Below, one piece after another: positions 17,313 to 25,864 of a stretch of 64,000 nucleotides of DNA (positions are counted from its first letter, which is position 1; each line of letters starts with the position of its first letter). The stretch spans positions 1 to 64,000 of the forward strand of contig NZ_LMPC01000008.1 in assembly GCF_001423745.1 (NCBI RefSeq), in the 5' to 3' direction. Below the pieces are notes generated by a model. It saw only the letters and a program-made list of their open reading frames with translations, did no database searches and was not told the DNA's origin. This stretch comes from Arthrobacter sp. Leaf337. GTDB lineage: Bacteria > Actinomycetota > Actinomycetes > Actinomycetales > Micrococcaceae. The translations under genes and the position numbers were made by a program.

Positions 17313-18536
17313 TTACTCGGCTTCGACCGCTGCGGCGACAGCGGCGGAAACGGCCGGGGCGACGCGCGGATCCAGCGGGCTGGGCACGATGTAGTCGGCG
17401 GACAGCTCAGGCTCGGCCAACGCAGCGATGGCGCGTGCCGCGGCGAGCTTCATGGCGGGAGTGATCCGACGGGCACCGGCATCCAGCGCGCCCCGGAAGA
17501 TTCCCGGGAAGGCCAGCACATTGTTGATCTGGTTGGGGAAGTCGCTACGCCCGGTGGCCACCACGGCGGCGTAGCGGGAGGCGACCTCGGGCAGGACTTC
17601 GGGGTCCGGGTTGGACAGCGCGAACACGATGGAGCTGTGGTTCATGAGCTTCAGGTGCTCCTCGGCGAGCTGCGAGGAGGAGACGCCGATGAACACGTCG
17701 GCGCCGAGCAGGGCCTCGCCCGGGCCGCCGGTGATGCCGCGCGGGTTGCTGCGCTGCGCCATCTGGGCCTTCTTGCTGGCGGGGTCGGCGGCGATGTCCG
17801 CACGGTCCTTGTTGATGACGCCGCGCGAATCCAGCAGGACGACGTCCCGGATACCGGCGGTCAGCAGGATTTCGGCGACGGCGATGCCTGCGGCACCCGC
17901 ACCGGAAACCACGACGCGGAGTCCTTCAAGTTCGCGGTCGGTCACCTTGGCGGCGCCGGTCAGCGCGGCGAGGACCACGACGGCGGTGCCGTGCTGGTCG
18001 TCGTGCATCACCGGACAGTCCAGGGCTTCGATGAGCTTTTCCTCGAGCTCGAAGCAGCGCGGGGCGGAGATGTCCTCAAGGTTCACGGCACCGAAGGAGG
18101 GGCGCAGGCGGACCAGGGTTTCCACGATTTCGTCCACGTCGGTGGTGTTGAGGACCAGCGGGATGGAGTCCAGGTCGCCGAAGGACTTGAACAGCGCGGA
18201 CTTGCCTTCCATAACAGGCAGGGACGCGCTGGCGCCGATGTTGCCGAGGCCCAGTACAGCGGTGCCGTCGCTGACCACAACCACCAGGCGCTGGGCCCAG
18301 GTGAGGGTCTTGGCAAGCTCCGGGTCGGCGTGGATGGCGCGGCTGACCTGGGCAACGCCCGGCGTGTAGGCAATGGAAAGATCGCGCTTGCTGGCCAGCG
18401 GGACCGTGCTGGAGATTGACAGCTTGCCGCCCTGGTGGGCCTCGAAGATCTCCTGGTCGGTCAGTACGGTCGACTGCTCGGCGGAGGCGGAACCGGCGGA
18501 AATGCCGTCAGCGGGAGTGATGGTTTCAGTGGACAC
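17313..18536 (-). CDS. NAD(P)-dependent malic enzyme
   Basis: A 407-residue malic enzyme of the short bacterial type, which decarboxylates malate to pyruvate with NAD(P) reduction. The N-terminal catalytic domain shows SIAYTPGVAQVSRAI and VVVVSDGTAVLGLGNIGASASLPVMEGKS; the acid/His cluster PVMHDDQHGTA binds the metal; the Rossmann motif GAGAAGIA lies near residue 215. I set the start at GTG 18536 (AGGAG 8 nt upstream), although the frame is open for 19 codons more. It has a long upstream region with a candidate DasR site and CRP-type site. Together with LDH and Ald it feeds pyruvate. Confidence 0.9.
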   Translation of the reverse strand: MSTETITPADGISAGSASAEQSTVLTDQEIFEAHQGGKLSISSTVPLASKRDLSIAYTPGVAQVSRAIHADPELAKTLTWAQRLVVVVSDGTAVLGLGNIGASASLPVMEGKSALFKSFGDLDSIPLVLNTTDVDEIVETLVRLRPSFGAVNLEDISAPRCFELEEKLIEALDCPVMHDDQHGTAVVVLAALTGAAKVTDRELEGLRVVVSGAGAAGIAVAEILLTAGIRDVVLLDSRGVINKDRADIAADPASKKAQMAQRSNPRGITGGPGEALLGADVFIGVSSSQLAEEHLKLMNHSSIVFALSNPDPEVLPEVASRYAAVVATGRSDFPNQINNVLAFPGIFRGALDAGARRITPAMKLAAARAIAALAEPELSADYIVPSPLDPRVAPAVSAAVAAAVEAE

Positions 18537-18775
18537 TTCGTTGTCTCCTGGGGCTAGCCGTGGGCGCACGGCACAAATGAGGCTCAAGCACATAGGAGGC
18601 TCAAGGTGGGCTGGCTGGAACTTCTGCGGCCCAAGGGATGGCGGGACCGCGGTGAGGCTCCTGCAAGGTACGGGCTGCTAACCACTCCGGTCCTGCAATG
18701 GTAAACAGACGCGCGGCGGCCGAATGGACACTGGGCCGACCAGTGACTGTGATAAAACGTTTATTCACTGGCTTA

Positions 18776-18791
18776 CGTGATCCACGTCACA
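18776..18791. promoter_or_regulatory. CRP/GlxR-type site upstream of malic enzyme
   Basis: CGTGATCCACGTCACA matches the TGTGA-N6-TCACA consensus of CRP-family (GlxR in corynebacteria) proteins at all positions but the first. A related GTGATAAA...TTTATTCAC imperfect repeat lies just upstream at 18750-18768. It is 240 bp before the malic enzyme start, so may be more distal than a core promoter site. Confidence 0.5.
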
Positions 18792-18815
18792 GAAATATGC
18801 CGCCAGAAGCCTCGT

Positions 18816-18831
18816 ATTGGTCTAGACCAGT
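18816..18831. promoter_or_regulatory. Candidate DasR/NagR (dre) site
   Basis: ATTGGTCTAGACCAGT contains the 12-bp perfect palindrome TGGTCTAGACCA, the core of the dre element bound by the GntR-family N-acetylglucosamine regulator DasR in streptomycetes (consensus about ACTGGTCTAGACCACT). It lies in the 342-bp gap between the TetR stop and the malic enzyme start. No dasR or nag gene is in the window. Confidence 0.6.
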
Positions 18832-18878
18832 TACGCGTCGCTACTGGAGAACGAGCGCCCCGCGGGCCCCCTCGTGAA

Positions 18879-19454
18879 CTAGCACCGGGTAAGCAGCGAG
18901 CAGGCTTTCTTCAGGTCTTCCTCGGCCTCGAACAGCGATAGCCGGCGGCAGCGGACCGCCTGCACCAGGCCGGAGACCGTCAGCAACAGCACACGGGACT
19001 TGGCGGCGTCGCCGCTTGCCACCGTCACCGCCTGCTCGGCAAGGGCGTCGATCTCCCGAAGGAGAACCGTGGTGTCCTTGTCCTTCACGTAGACGCCCTT
19101 GCTCAGGCACTGCTCCACCGCCGGCTGCATCAGCCGCATGTGAAAAATCTCCATCACCACCCCCGCCAGGGAATGCAGGCGGCTTCCGTCCGACTCCGGC
19201 CAGCTTCCCACCTGCAGTTCGCCCAACTGCTTCCGGTAGAGCCCCAACATCAGGTGAGTGGGGGACGGAAAATACCGGTAAAGGGTACCCAGCGGAACGT
19301 TCGCCTTGTCCGCGACCTCGGCCAGGCTTACGGAATCCAGCCCTTTCCGGGCAAATCCGGCGGCGGCATCCAGGATCCGGGCATAGCGGATCTGCTGTCT
19401 GGGCAGGGTCGGCGGCGCAGCCATGGGGGGAAGATCTGAATTGAGTTCAAGCAT
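18879..19454 (-). CDS. TetR family transcriptional regulator (KstR-like HTH)
   Basis: A 191-residue regulator. The HTH reads QIRYARILDAAAGFARKGLDSVSLAEVADKANVPLGTLYRYFPSPTHLMLGLYRKQL, close in style to KstR-type TetR proteins that repress lipid/sterol genes. The C-terminal ligand domain (MRLMQPAVEQCLSKGVYVKDKDTTVLLREIDAL) has no recognisable ligand. It is alone; the 151-bp region upstream carries an inverted repeat that could be its operator, and the next gene on the same strand upstream is an MFS permease. Confidence 0.85.
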   Translation of the reverse strand: MLELNSDLPPMAAPPTLPRQQIRYARILDAAAGFARKGLDSVSLAEVADKANVPLGTLYRYFPSPTHLMLGLYRKQLGELQVGSWPESDGSRLHSLAGVVMEIFHMRLMQPAVEQCLSKGVYVKDKDTTVLLREIDALAEQAVTVASGDAAKSRVLLLTVSGLVQAVRCRRLSLFEAEEDLKKACSLLTRC

Positions 19455-19540
19455 CAGCAGCGTTCCGGGAGTGGGTTTCGTACAGCGGTCAGGCGATCCC
19501 CATCAGAGCACTGCCGCAGCAATTCGAGTCCACTATACGG

Positions 19541-19573
19541 CACCGTTCTTGGCGCTTATTAGTCAAAACGGTG
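19541..19573. promoter_or_regulatory. Inverted repeat, candidate TetR operator
   Basis: CACCGTT (19541-19547) and AACGGTG (19567-19573) are perfect inverted 7-mers with 19 bp between them, located between the MFS gene end and the TetR start. A TATAGT -10-like element for the TetR gene lies beside it. Autoregulation is inferred. Confidence 0.35.
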
Positions 19574-19605
19574 TGCTTCGCTGCGGCGCCGCGGAGCGGT
19601 TGACT

Positions 19606-20907
19606 TCAGGCCACACCCTTGATCTTCACCACGAACACCGCTCCCAGCAGGCCGATCACTGCGGCCGCGGAAAACAGCGTGACGTAGCCGCCAAAGTACT
19701 GGATGGACAGGAAGGCGATCGCCGGCGCGAACACCTGCGGCAGGGAGCTGGCAACGTTGATGACCCCCATGTCCTTGCCCCGGTCCGCCGCTTGCGGGAG
19801 CACCTGTGTCAGCAGCGCGAAGTCCACCGCCAGGTACGCCCCGAAGCCGATGCCCAGAACTGCGGCCCCGGCCAGGGCACCCGGCCAGACCGGGAAAAAG
19901 GCCATGATCAGTGCCGCCATGGCGATGGTGACCGAAGACCCGATAACGAACGGTTTGCGTTTGCCCACCCGGTCGCTCCATGGCCCTGCCAGCACCGCCG
20001 TGATCATCACCATTGCCGCGTAGATTCCGGTGAGGATCAGCACTCCGAGCGCCGGTTCCTCGTACCCGATGATGTCCCGGAGGAAGAAGAGAAGGTACAC
20101 GATGGTCAGCTGGTTTCCGACGTTCATCAGGAAGCGGGTCACCCAGGCCCAGGCGAAATCAGGGTGCCGGGCAGGGCTGATCCAGAAGCCCCTGGCGAAG
20201 GATTTCCACTGGAACGGCGGGCGGTCGGAAAGCGGCAATACGGGATCATTCCGGTGAAACAGGTAGGGCAGGATGGACAGCAGGAGCGCTGCGGCGCAAA
20301 GCCAGTACCCCACCATGTAGTTTCCTGAGACGACGGCACCGAAAACGGCGCCGAGGAGTATGCCCACTGTCTGGCCCATCGCTGCCAGGCCGCCGACGGT
20401 GGCCCGCTGCGGCACCGGCACGCGGTCCGGGACCGCCGCCGTAATAGCTGCGTAGGCTGCGTTGGCACCGAGCTGGACCAGGCACCAGAAAAGGACCATC
20501 AGTGCCACGGCCGTCGCGCCGGACATGGCCAGCAGCGCAGCAGTGCCCAGGATCGCGCCCGCCAGAACCCACGGGGCGCGCCTGCCGAAGCCGGAGACCG
20601 TGCGGTCGGACAGGGCCCCGAAGAGCGGGTTCGCGACCAACGAAACTGCCGCGCCAGCGCTGGTCACGAGGGACAGGATGGCTTCCTTGCTGGGCGCGTC
20701 GATGCTGATCGCCTGCTGGCCGATGAACACGTTGATGGGGCCAAAGAAGGCGGCGTTGATCCCGACCTTGACCAGCACAAGTCCCGTCACCCACCGCGCG
20801 GTGACCCTGCGCTCCGGTTCGGCGAGCGCCGCCGTAGTACGTCCCCCCGGGGAGGCGGCAGCGGCGGAAGGATCCGGGACGTGCCCCGGCAGATCGGAAA
20901 GGCTCAT
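19606..20907 (-). CDS. MFS transporter (GPH-like, 12 TM)
   Basis: A 433-residue major facilitator protein. The loop 2-3 motif reads LFGALSDRTVSGFGRRAPWVLAG, the variant seen in glycoside-pentoside-hexuronide-like and related MFS permeases; about 12 helices are present. No substrate can be deduced. ATG 20907 follows GGGGAG at 7 nt. It is divergent from rraA with a 99-bp gap containing a nested GATAG...CTATC palindrome. The open frame to the left of the ATG is not coding. Confidence 0.8.
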   Translation of the reverse strand: MSLSDLPGHVPDPSAAAASPGGRTTAALAEPERRVTARWVTGLVLVKVGINAAFFGPINVFIGQQAISIDAPSKEAILSLVTSAGAAVSLVANPLFGALSDRTVSGFGRRAPWVLAGAILGTAALLAMSGATAVALMVLFWCLVQLGANAAYAAITAAVPDRVPVPQRATVGGLAAMGQTVGILLGAVFGAVVSGNYMVGYWLCAAALLLSILPYLFHRNDPVLPLSDRPPFQWKSFARGFWISPARHPDFAWAWVTRFLMNVGNQLTIVYLLFFLRDIIGYEEPALGVLILTGIYAAMVMITAVLAGPWSDRVGKRKPFVIGSSVTIAMAALIMAFFPVWPGALAGAAVLGIGFGAYLAVDFALLTQVLPQAADRGKDMGVINVASSLPQVFAPAIAFLSIQYFGGYVTLFSAAAVIGLLGAVFVVKIKGVA

Positions 20908-20929
20908 TGCGGCTCCCCAAGGAACTGAT

Positions 20930-20952
20930 GATAGATGTCGAATCAGACTATC
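20930..20952. promoter_or_regulatory. Nested palindrome between MFS gene and rraA
   Basis: GATAG (20930-20934) and CTATC (20948-20952) flank GTC-GAATCA-GAC, an inner inverted repeat. Located in the shared 99-bp promoter region of the two divergent genes, it could be an operator for both. Half-sites resemble those of the larger repeat at 21593-21615. Confidence 0.3.
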
Positions 20953-21006
20953 GTGGGCATCACAGCCCGCACGCGGGTTGTCCACAGCCAGTTCCAAGGA
21001 GGACCA

Positions 21007-21543
21007 ATGACCGCTTCCCCCGCAGACACCCCCGAAAGCCGCGACACGGTAGGCAAGGCAGGCATCATCGCCAGCCGCAGCATCAACACCGCCGACCTCT
21101 ACGACGAACGGGGCGAGGAACTCGATTCCATCGCGCTGCAGTTCCAGTCGCTGGGCGGGCTCTCCCACTTCAGCGGACCGGTCCGCACCATCCGGTGCCT
21201 TGAGGACAACGCCCTCGTGAAGTCCACCCTGGGAACCCCGGGCGAGGGTGCCGTGCTGGTGGTGGACGGTGCCGGATCCCTGCGAACGGCCCTGATGGGG
21301 GACATGATCGCGGCGAGCGCGGTCGCCAACGGCTGGGCCGGCGTCGTCATCAACGGGGCAGTCCGCGATCGTGAGGTCCTGGCCGACCTGCCGCTCGGCG
21401 TCAAGGCGCTGGGCAGCAATCCGCGCAAGAGCGCGAAGGAAGGCGCCGGCGAAACGGATGTGGAACTGGAGATCGACGGCGTCGCGGTGCGCCCGGGCGC
21501 CATGATCTGGTGCGATCCGGACGGAATCCTGGTGGAGCGCTGA
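21007..21543 (+). CDS. rraA: RraA family protein (HMG aldolase / RNase E inhibitor fold)
   Basis: A 178-residue RraA-family protein. The signature GDMIAASAVANGWAGVVINGAVRDREVL (residues about 98-125) has the Arg-Asp pair used by 4-hydroxy-4-methyl-2-oxoglutarate aldolases; E. coli RraA binds RNase E. In actinobacteria either oxaloacetate decarboxylase/HMG aldolase activity or RNase regulation is possible, and sequence alone does not decide. I take ATG 21007 with AAGGAGG at 6-7 nt, not the ATG at 20935. Followed by a DHA2 exporter after 107 bp. Confidence 0.82.
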   Translation: MTASPADTPESRDTVGKAGIIASRSINTADLYDERGEELDSIALQFQSLGGLSHFSGPVRTIRCLEDNALVKSTLGTPGEGAVLVVDGAGSLRTALMGDMIAASAVANGWAGVVINGAVRDREVLADLPLGVKALGSNPRKSAKEGAGETDVELEIDGVAVRPGAMIWCDPDGILVER

Positions 21544-21592
21544 AAAGTAAATTCCTCATTTCGGCGGGGCAGGGGAACAAATCTCAAAGTAA

Positions 21593-21615
21593 GATAGTTA
21601 CTGAAAGCAACTATC
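21593..21615. promoter_or_regulatory. MarR-like operator before the DHA2 exporter
   Basis: GATAGTT (21593-21599) and AACTATC (21609-21615) form a perfect inverted repeat with 9 bp between, about 36 bp before the exporter start, where a repressor would block transcription. The shape fits a MarR- or TetR-family site. No MarR gene adjoins it. Confidence 0.5.
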
Positions 21616-21650
21616 AAGCTTGATTCCCTTTTCTTTGTAATGGAGCAGTC

Positions 21651-23303
21651 ATGTCCAAAACCGCCGCCGGGCCCGTAGCCGGGGACGTCCTGACGAAACG
21701 TCAGACCATCACAGTGATGGTGGGTCTTATGCTCGGCATGTTCCTTTCCTCGCTGGACCAGACCATCGTGTCCACGTCGATCTACACGATCGCCAACGAC
21801 CTCGACGGGCTCTCCCTGCAGGCCTGGGCCACCACCGCGTACCTCATCACCTCCACGGTGAGCACCCCGCTGTACGGCAAGCTCAGCGACATCTTCGGAC
21901 GGCGGCCGCTCTACCTGGCCGCGATCGTGATCTTCCTGGCCGGCTCCCTGTACGCCGGGTCGGTGCATTCCATGACCGAGCTGGCCATCGCCCGCGGCAT
22001 CCAGGGCATGGGTGCCGGCGGCCTGCTGGCCCTCGCGCTGACCATCATCGGCGACATTGTGGCCCTGAAGGACCGGGCCAAGTTCCAGGGCTACTTCATG
22101 TCCGTCTTCGGCATCTCCTCCGTCCTCGGCCCGGTGGTGGGCGGCGCCTTCGCCGGGTCCGCCAACATCCTGGGCTTCGACGGCTGGCGCTGGGTGTTCT
22201 TCATCAACCTGCCCATCGGCCTCGCCGCGCTGGCCGTAGTGTTCCTCTACCTGCATCTGCCGGCCAAGCACGTCAAGCAGAAGATCGACTACTGGGGTGC
22301 GGCCGCCATCACGCTGGCCATCGTTCCGCTGCTCCTGGTGGCCGAACAGGGCCGCAGCTGGGGCTGGACCTCGGCGGCTTCCCTCCTCTGCATCGGGCTG
22401 GGCGTCGTGGGCATCGTCGCGTTCCTGCTGGCCGAGAAGCGCGCCGGCGACTACGCCCTGATTCCGCTCCGCCTGTTCCGGAACCTGACGTTCGGCCTGT
22501 CCTCGCTGCTGAACTTCATCATCGGCATCGGCATGTTCGGCGCCATCGCCATGCTCCCGATGTACCTCCAGCTGGTCAAGGGCCTCACCCCCACCGAGGC
22601 CGGCCTGATGATGATCACCTTCACCGTGGGCATCCTCACCGGCTCCATCACCGCCGGGCGGACCATCTCGGCGTCGGGCACCTACCGGATCTTCCCCGTC
22701 ATGGGCACGGCCGTGCTGACCGCAGCGGCCGTCGTTATGGGCTTCTCGCTGGGCGTCGACACCGGGCTCTGGGTTCCGGGCGTCATCGCCGTATTCTTCG
22801 GACTGGGCCTGGGCTTCTGCATGCAGCCGCTCACGCTGGCCATGCAGGTTTCCGTCCCGCCGAAGGACATGGGCGTGGGCACCTCCTCCGCCGCGTTCTT
22901 CCGGTCGATGGGCGGCGCCGTGGGCACCGCTGTCTTCATCTCCATGCTGTTCAGCATGGCTGCGGACCGCATCGCCACGGGCATGAAGGACGCCATGCAG
23001 AACGCCGACTACCTGAAAGTCCTGAAGGATCCCGCTGTGGCCGCCGACCCCGCCAACTCCAAGCTCTACGAGTTCTTCCAGAACGGCGCCACCAACGATT
23101 CCCTCAACGACACCAGCTGGCTGCACACCGCCAACCCCGTGCTCACCCGGCCCATCACCGAGGGCTTCGCGCAGTCGATCGACGCCGTGATGCTCACCGC
23201 CGCAGTACTCACCGGCATAGCCTTCCTGATCAGCTTCGCGCTGCCGAACAAAAAGCTGACGGACCCGAAGGCTGCTTCGAAGGAAGCGGTGGCCGCACAC
23301 TAA
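21651..23303 (+). CDS. DHA2 family multidrug MFS transporter (14 TM)
   Basis: A 550-residue drug:proton antiporter. The DHA2-type signature LDQTIVSTSIYTIANDLDG lies in helix 1, YGKLSDIFGRRPLYL in loop 2-3, and motif C-like GPVVGGAFAG in helix 5; about 14 helices in total. Predicted to pump hydrophobic compounds out of the cell. An operator-like repeat before it suggests induction by drug. A strong terminator follows. The substrates are unknown. Confidence 0.87.
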   Translation: MSKTAAGPVAGDVLTKRQTITVMVGLMLGMFLSSLDQTIVSTSIYTIANDLDGLSLQAWATTAYLITSTVSTPLYGKLSDIFGRRPLYLAAIVIFLAGSLYAGSVHSMTELAIARGIQGMGAGGLLALALTIIGDIVALKDRAKFQGYFMSVFGISSVLGPVVGGAFAGSANILGFDGWRWVFFINLPIGLAALAVVFLYLHLPAKHVKQKIDYWGAAAITLAIVPLLLVAEQGRSWGWTSAASLLCIGLGVVGIVAFLLAEKRAGDYALIPLRLFRNLTFGLSSLLNFIIGIGMFGAIAMLPMYLQLVKGLTPTEAGLMMITFTVGILTGSITAGRTISASGTYRIFPVMGTAVLTAAAVVMGFSLGVDTGLWVPGVIAVFFGLGLGFCMQPLTLAMQVSVPPKDMGVGTSSAAFFRSMGGAVGTAVFISMLFSMAADRIATGMKDAMQNADYLKVLKDPAVAADPANSKLYEFFQNGATNDSLNDTSWLHTANPVLTRPITEGFAQSIDAVMLTAAVLTGIAFLISFALPNKKLTDPKAASKEAVAAH

Positions 23304-23330
23304 CCGCCTCGCGTCCGTTGAATACGTCAC

Positions 23331-23367
23331 GGCAGGCAGTCTTTTGGACTGCCTGCCGTTTCCTTTC
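23331..23367 (+). terminator. Intrinsic terminator of the DHA2 exporter
   Basis: CGGCAGGCAGTC (23331-23342) and GACTGCCTGCCG (23348-23359) make a perfect 12-bp stem with a TTTTG loop; TTTCCTTTCC follows, 28 bp after the gene. A textbook Rho-independent terminator. Confidence 0.85.
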
Positions 23368-23612
23368 CCCGGAAATCCGGGACAACACGGTGCCTTGCCC
23401 GGCAAAAGCCTGCGCTGCCTGACGCGCCGGAGTCAGGCCGGGACACGACGGCGGAAGCACCCGCCGTCGTCGTCCCTCCTTCCCTAAGTGGAACCTCACA
23501 GCGTGAAGTGGCACACTGTTTAGCGCGTGTGCGCCGGCCAACAGGGCCGGTTCCGTGGTCAACGATGTCCGCACAGCCAAAACCCAACGCGTCAAAAGCC
23601 CAAGGGAGATCC

Positions 23613-25052
23613 ATGTCCACATCCAGCACTGAAGGCCGCCCTGGCGTTCCCCGCAAGGTGATCGGCCTCGCAATCGCGGGAGCAGTGGGAGGGTTCCTCT
23701 TCGGCTTCGATTCCTCCGTTGTCAACGGCGCCGTAGATGCCATCAAGGGCGAATTCGCCCTGAGCGAGGCCGTCACCGGCTTCGCCGTGGCCGTCGCCCT
23801 CCTGGGCTGCGCCGCCGGCGCCTACCTTGCGGGCAAGGTGGCCGACAAGTACGGCCGCATTCCCGCCATGAAGCTCGGCGCCATCCTGTTCCTGGTGAGC
23901 GCCGCCGGCACCGGCTTCGCGTTCGGCGTCTGGGACCTGATCTTCTGGCGACTGGTGGGCGGGCTCGGCATCGGCCTGGCCTCGGTCATTGCCCCGGCGT
24001 ACATCTCCGAGATCTCGCCCCGGCACGTCCGCGGCAGGCTCGCGTCGCTCCAGCAGCTAGCCATCACCACCGGTATTTTTGCCGCCTTGCTCTCCGACGC
24101 CGTGTTCGCCAATTCGGCCGGCGGTGCGGATGAGCCGCTCTGGCTCGGCATCGACGCGTGGCGGTGGATGTTCCTCGCCGGCGCCGTGCCAGCAGTCGTG
24201 TACGGCTGGATCGCGTACACCCTGCCGGAATCCCCGCGCTTCCTGGTCTTTAAGGGCAAGGAGGACGAGGCACGCAAGGTGTTCCAGACCATCGCCCCGT
24301 CCGAGGACACCGACCGCCACATCCGCGAAATCCAGTCCGCCATCGAGGAAGACAAGCTCGCAGGCCAGAAGGGCTCGCTCCGCGGCAAGGTGTTCGGACT
24401 GCAGGCCGTGGTGTGGATCGGCATCACCCTGTCCGTGCTGCAGCAGTTCGTCGGCATCAACGTGATCTTCTACTACTCCACCACGCTGTGGAAGGCCGTG
24501 GGCTTCCAGGAGAAGGACTCGCTCACCATCTCCGTGGCCACGTCCGTCACCAACATACTGGTCACGCTGGTGGCCATCGCGCTGGTGGACCGGATCGGCC
24601 GGCGCCCCATCCTGCTGGCGGGCTCCGTGGGCATGGCGGTTTCGCTGGGTGCCATGGCCCTGGCCTTCGCCTCAGCCACAGGCTCGGGCGAAGAGATTTC
24701 ACTGCCCGGCGCCTGGGGACCCGTTGCTCTGGTGGCCGCGAACGTCTTTGTGATCAGCTTCGGCGCCTCCTGGGGCCCGCTGGTGTGGGTTCTGCTGGGC
24801 GAGATCTTCCCGTCCCGGATCCGCGCCCGCGCCCTTGGCCTCGCCGCGGCAGCACAGTGGATCGCCAACTTCGCCATCACCTTGAGCTTCCCCGTAATGG
24901 CGGCAGGTTCGCTGCCGCTCACGTACGCCATGTACGCCCTGTTCGCGGCGGCGTCGTTCTTCTTCGTCATGTTCAAGGTGCCGGAGACCAACGGCATGTC
25001 CCTGGAGCAGGCGGAGACGCTGTTCGTGCCGAAAGGGACCGTCAAGGTCTAG
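23613..25052 (+). CDS. Sugar porter family MFS transporter
   Basis: A 479-residue sugar:proton symporter of the XylE/GLUT-type family. GFDSSVVNGA in helix 1, KYGRIPAMKLGAI after helix 2, RLVGGLGIGLASVIAPAYISEI, PESPRFL after helix 6, LQQFVGINVIFYYS, and PETNG at the C-terminus are all family motifs. Predicted to import a hexose or pentose; the exact sugar is unclear. Start ATG 23613 has AAGGGAG 5-6 nt upstream, and the open frame continues left without support. The 309 bp before it hold the previous terminator and the promoter. Confidence 0.9.
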   Translation: MSTSSTEGRPGVPRKVIGLAIAGAVGGFLFGFDSSVVNGAVDAIKGEFALSEAVTGFAVAVALLGCAAGAYLAGKVADKYGRIPAMKLGAILFLVSAAGTGFAFGVWDLIFWRLVGGLGIGLASVIAPAYISEISPRHVRGRLASLQQLAITTGIFAALLSDAVFANSAGGADEPLWLGIDAWRWMFLAGAVPAVVYGWIAYTLPESPRFLVFKGKEDEARKVFQTIAPSEDTDRHIREIQSAIEEDKLAGQKGSLRGKVFGLQAVVWIGITLSVLQQFVGINVIFYYSTTLWKAVGFQEKDSLTISVATSVTNILVTLVAIALVDRIGRRPILLAGSVGMAVSLGAMALAFASATGSGEEISLPGAWGPVALVAANVFVISFGASWGPLVWVLLGEIFPSRIRARALGLAAAAQWIANFAITLSFPVMAAGSLPLTYAMYALFAAASFFFVMFKVPETNGMSLEQAETLFVPKGTVKV

Positions 25053-25108
25053 GCTCCGACCTCCGTAGGAAAGCGCCGGTACCGCGCTCGGCACACCGCG
25101 CGAGCGGA

Positions 25109-25149
25109 CAGATATGGCCCACGTTCATGGAGAACGTGGGCCTTATCTG
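25109..25149. terminator. Bidirectional terminator between convergent genes
   Basis: CAGATA-GGCCCACGTTC (25109-25126) pairs with GAACGTGGGCC-TATCTG (25132-25149), 17 pairs with one T/T mismatch and a 5-nt loop. It lies between the sugar porter and the GNAT gene, which converge on it. Confidence 0.85.
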
Positions 25150-25164
25150 TATCTTCGCCAGGGA

Positions 25165-25686
25165 CTAGAGCGTGAGTTTCATGCCTTCATGGCTGGCCGC
25201 GAACCCCAGGCGTTCGTAAAAGCGGTGGGCGTCCTTGCGCGACTTGTCGGTGGTGAGCTGCATCAGGGCGCAACCCCGGCGGCGTGACTCCTCCGCGGCC
25301 CAGAGGACCATGGCGGCCCCGATCCCGAGGCCACGCAGTCGCGCTGACACCCGGACGGCTTCGAGCTGGCTGCGCCAGGCACCGCGGCGGGAGAGGCCGG
25401 GGAGAAAGCTCAGCTGGAACGTGGCGACGACCGCCCCGGCCGGCGCCCCCGGCTCCACGAGCTCGCCAACGACCAGAAGGTGGGCAGGATCGCCGTCGAT
25501 CGCCTCGAAGGCACGCTCGTACGGAGCCATCTCCGAAATGTCCTCGCGGGTTGCGGCCAACTGGTCGTCCGCCAGGAGCTCGAGTATTTGGGGCAGGTCT
25601 GCCTGTGTGGCGTGGCGGAGGCGGAAGGTCCCGCCGTCGACGTCGAGGGTGAGCAGGGCGGGCGGGTCATGTTGCTCTGAAGTCAC
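25165..25686 (-). CDS. GNAT family N-acetyltransferase
   Basis: A 173-residue single-domain acetyltransferase. FRLRHATQADLPQILELLADDQLAATRE opens the domain; the acetyl-CoA loop is in VSARLRGLGIGAAMVLWA, and DAHRFYERLGF is the usual C-terminal motif. Substrate unknown. GTG 25686 (VTSEQH) is my start; a longer frame from GTG 25737 would begin inside the repeat array and is less likely. It lies downstream of mtlD, separated by the repeat array. Confidence 0.75.
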   Translation of the reverse strand: MTSEQHDPPALLTLDVDGGTFRLRHATQADLPQILELLADDQLAATREDISEMAPYERAFEAIDGDPAHLLVVGELVEPGAPAGAVVATFQLSFLPGLSRRGAWRSQLEAVRVSARLRGLGIGAAMVLWAAEESRRRGCALMQLTTDKSRKDAHRFYERLGFAASHEGMKLTL

Positions 25687-25710
25687 CCGCCCAGCCTGCC
25701 ACAGCCAATG

Positions 25711-25843
25711 CTCTCTCACCTTTCGCGCGGAAACCACAGACGCTCTCTCACCTGGCGTTCAGAGGTGAGAGAGCGTCTGCGAAAACCGGACCGGATCTGA
25801 GAGAGGGTCGCCGAAAAACCGATGGAAAGTGAGAGAGGGTCGG
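25711..25843. repeat. Array of GTGAGAGAG repeats with a 17-bp inverted repeat
   Basis: Five copies of GTGAGAGAG or its complement, about 31-34 bp apart: inverted at 25711 and 25743, direct at 25764, 25798 and 25829, each with linked GGTCG/AAAACCGA-like sequence. The centre is a 17-bp perfect inverted repeat, 25737-25753 with 25763-25779 and a 9-bp loop. It fills the 178-bp space between mtlD and the GNAT gene. It could act as a terminator, a REP-like element, or a protein-binding array. I suspect a family repeated elsewhere in such genomes, but cannot check. Confidence 0.7.
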
Positions 25844-25864
25844 CGCTGGGAGGTGATGCTGGCC

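Noticed and set aside
21099..23405. 768-codon minus-strand frame opposite rraA and the DHA2 exporter
   Set aside because: It spans two recognised genes and their promoter, with repetitive His/Glu/Gly composition typical of antisense frames.
25687..25737. Longer N-terminus of the GNAT protein from GTG 25737
   Set aside because: The extension would be encoded by the repeat array and does not belong to the GNAT fold.
25711..25843. CRISPR array
   Set aside because: Units occur in both orientations, spacers are not distinct, and no cas gene is present.
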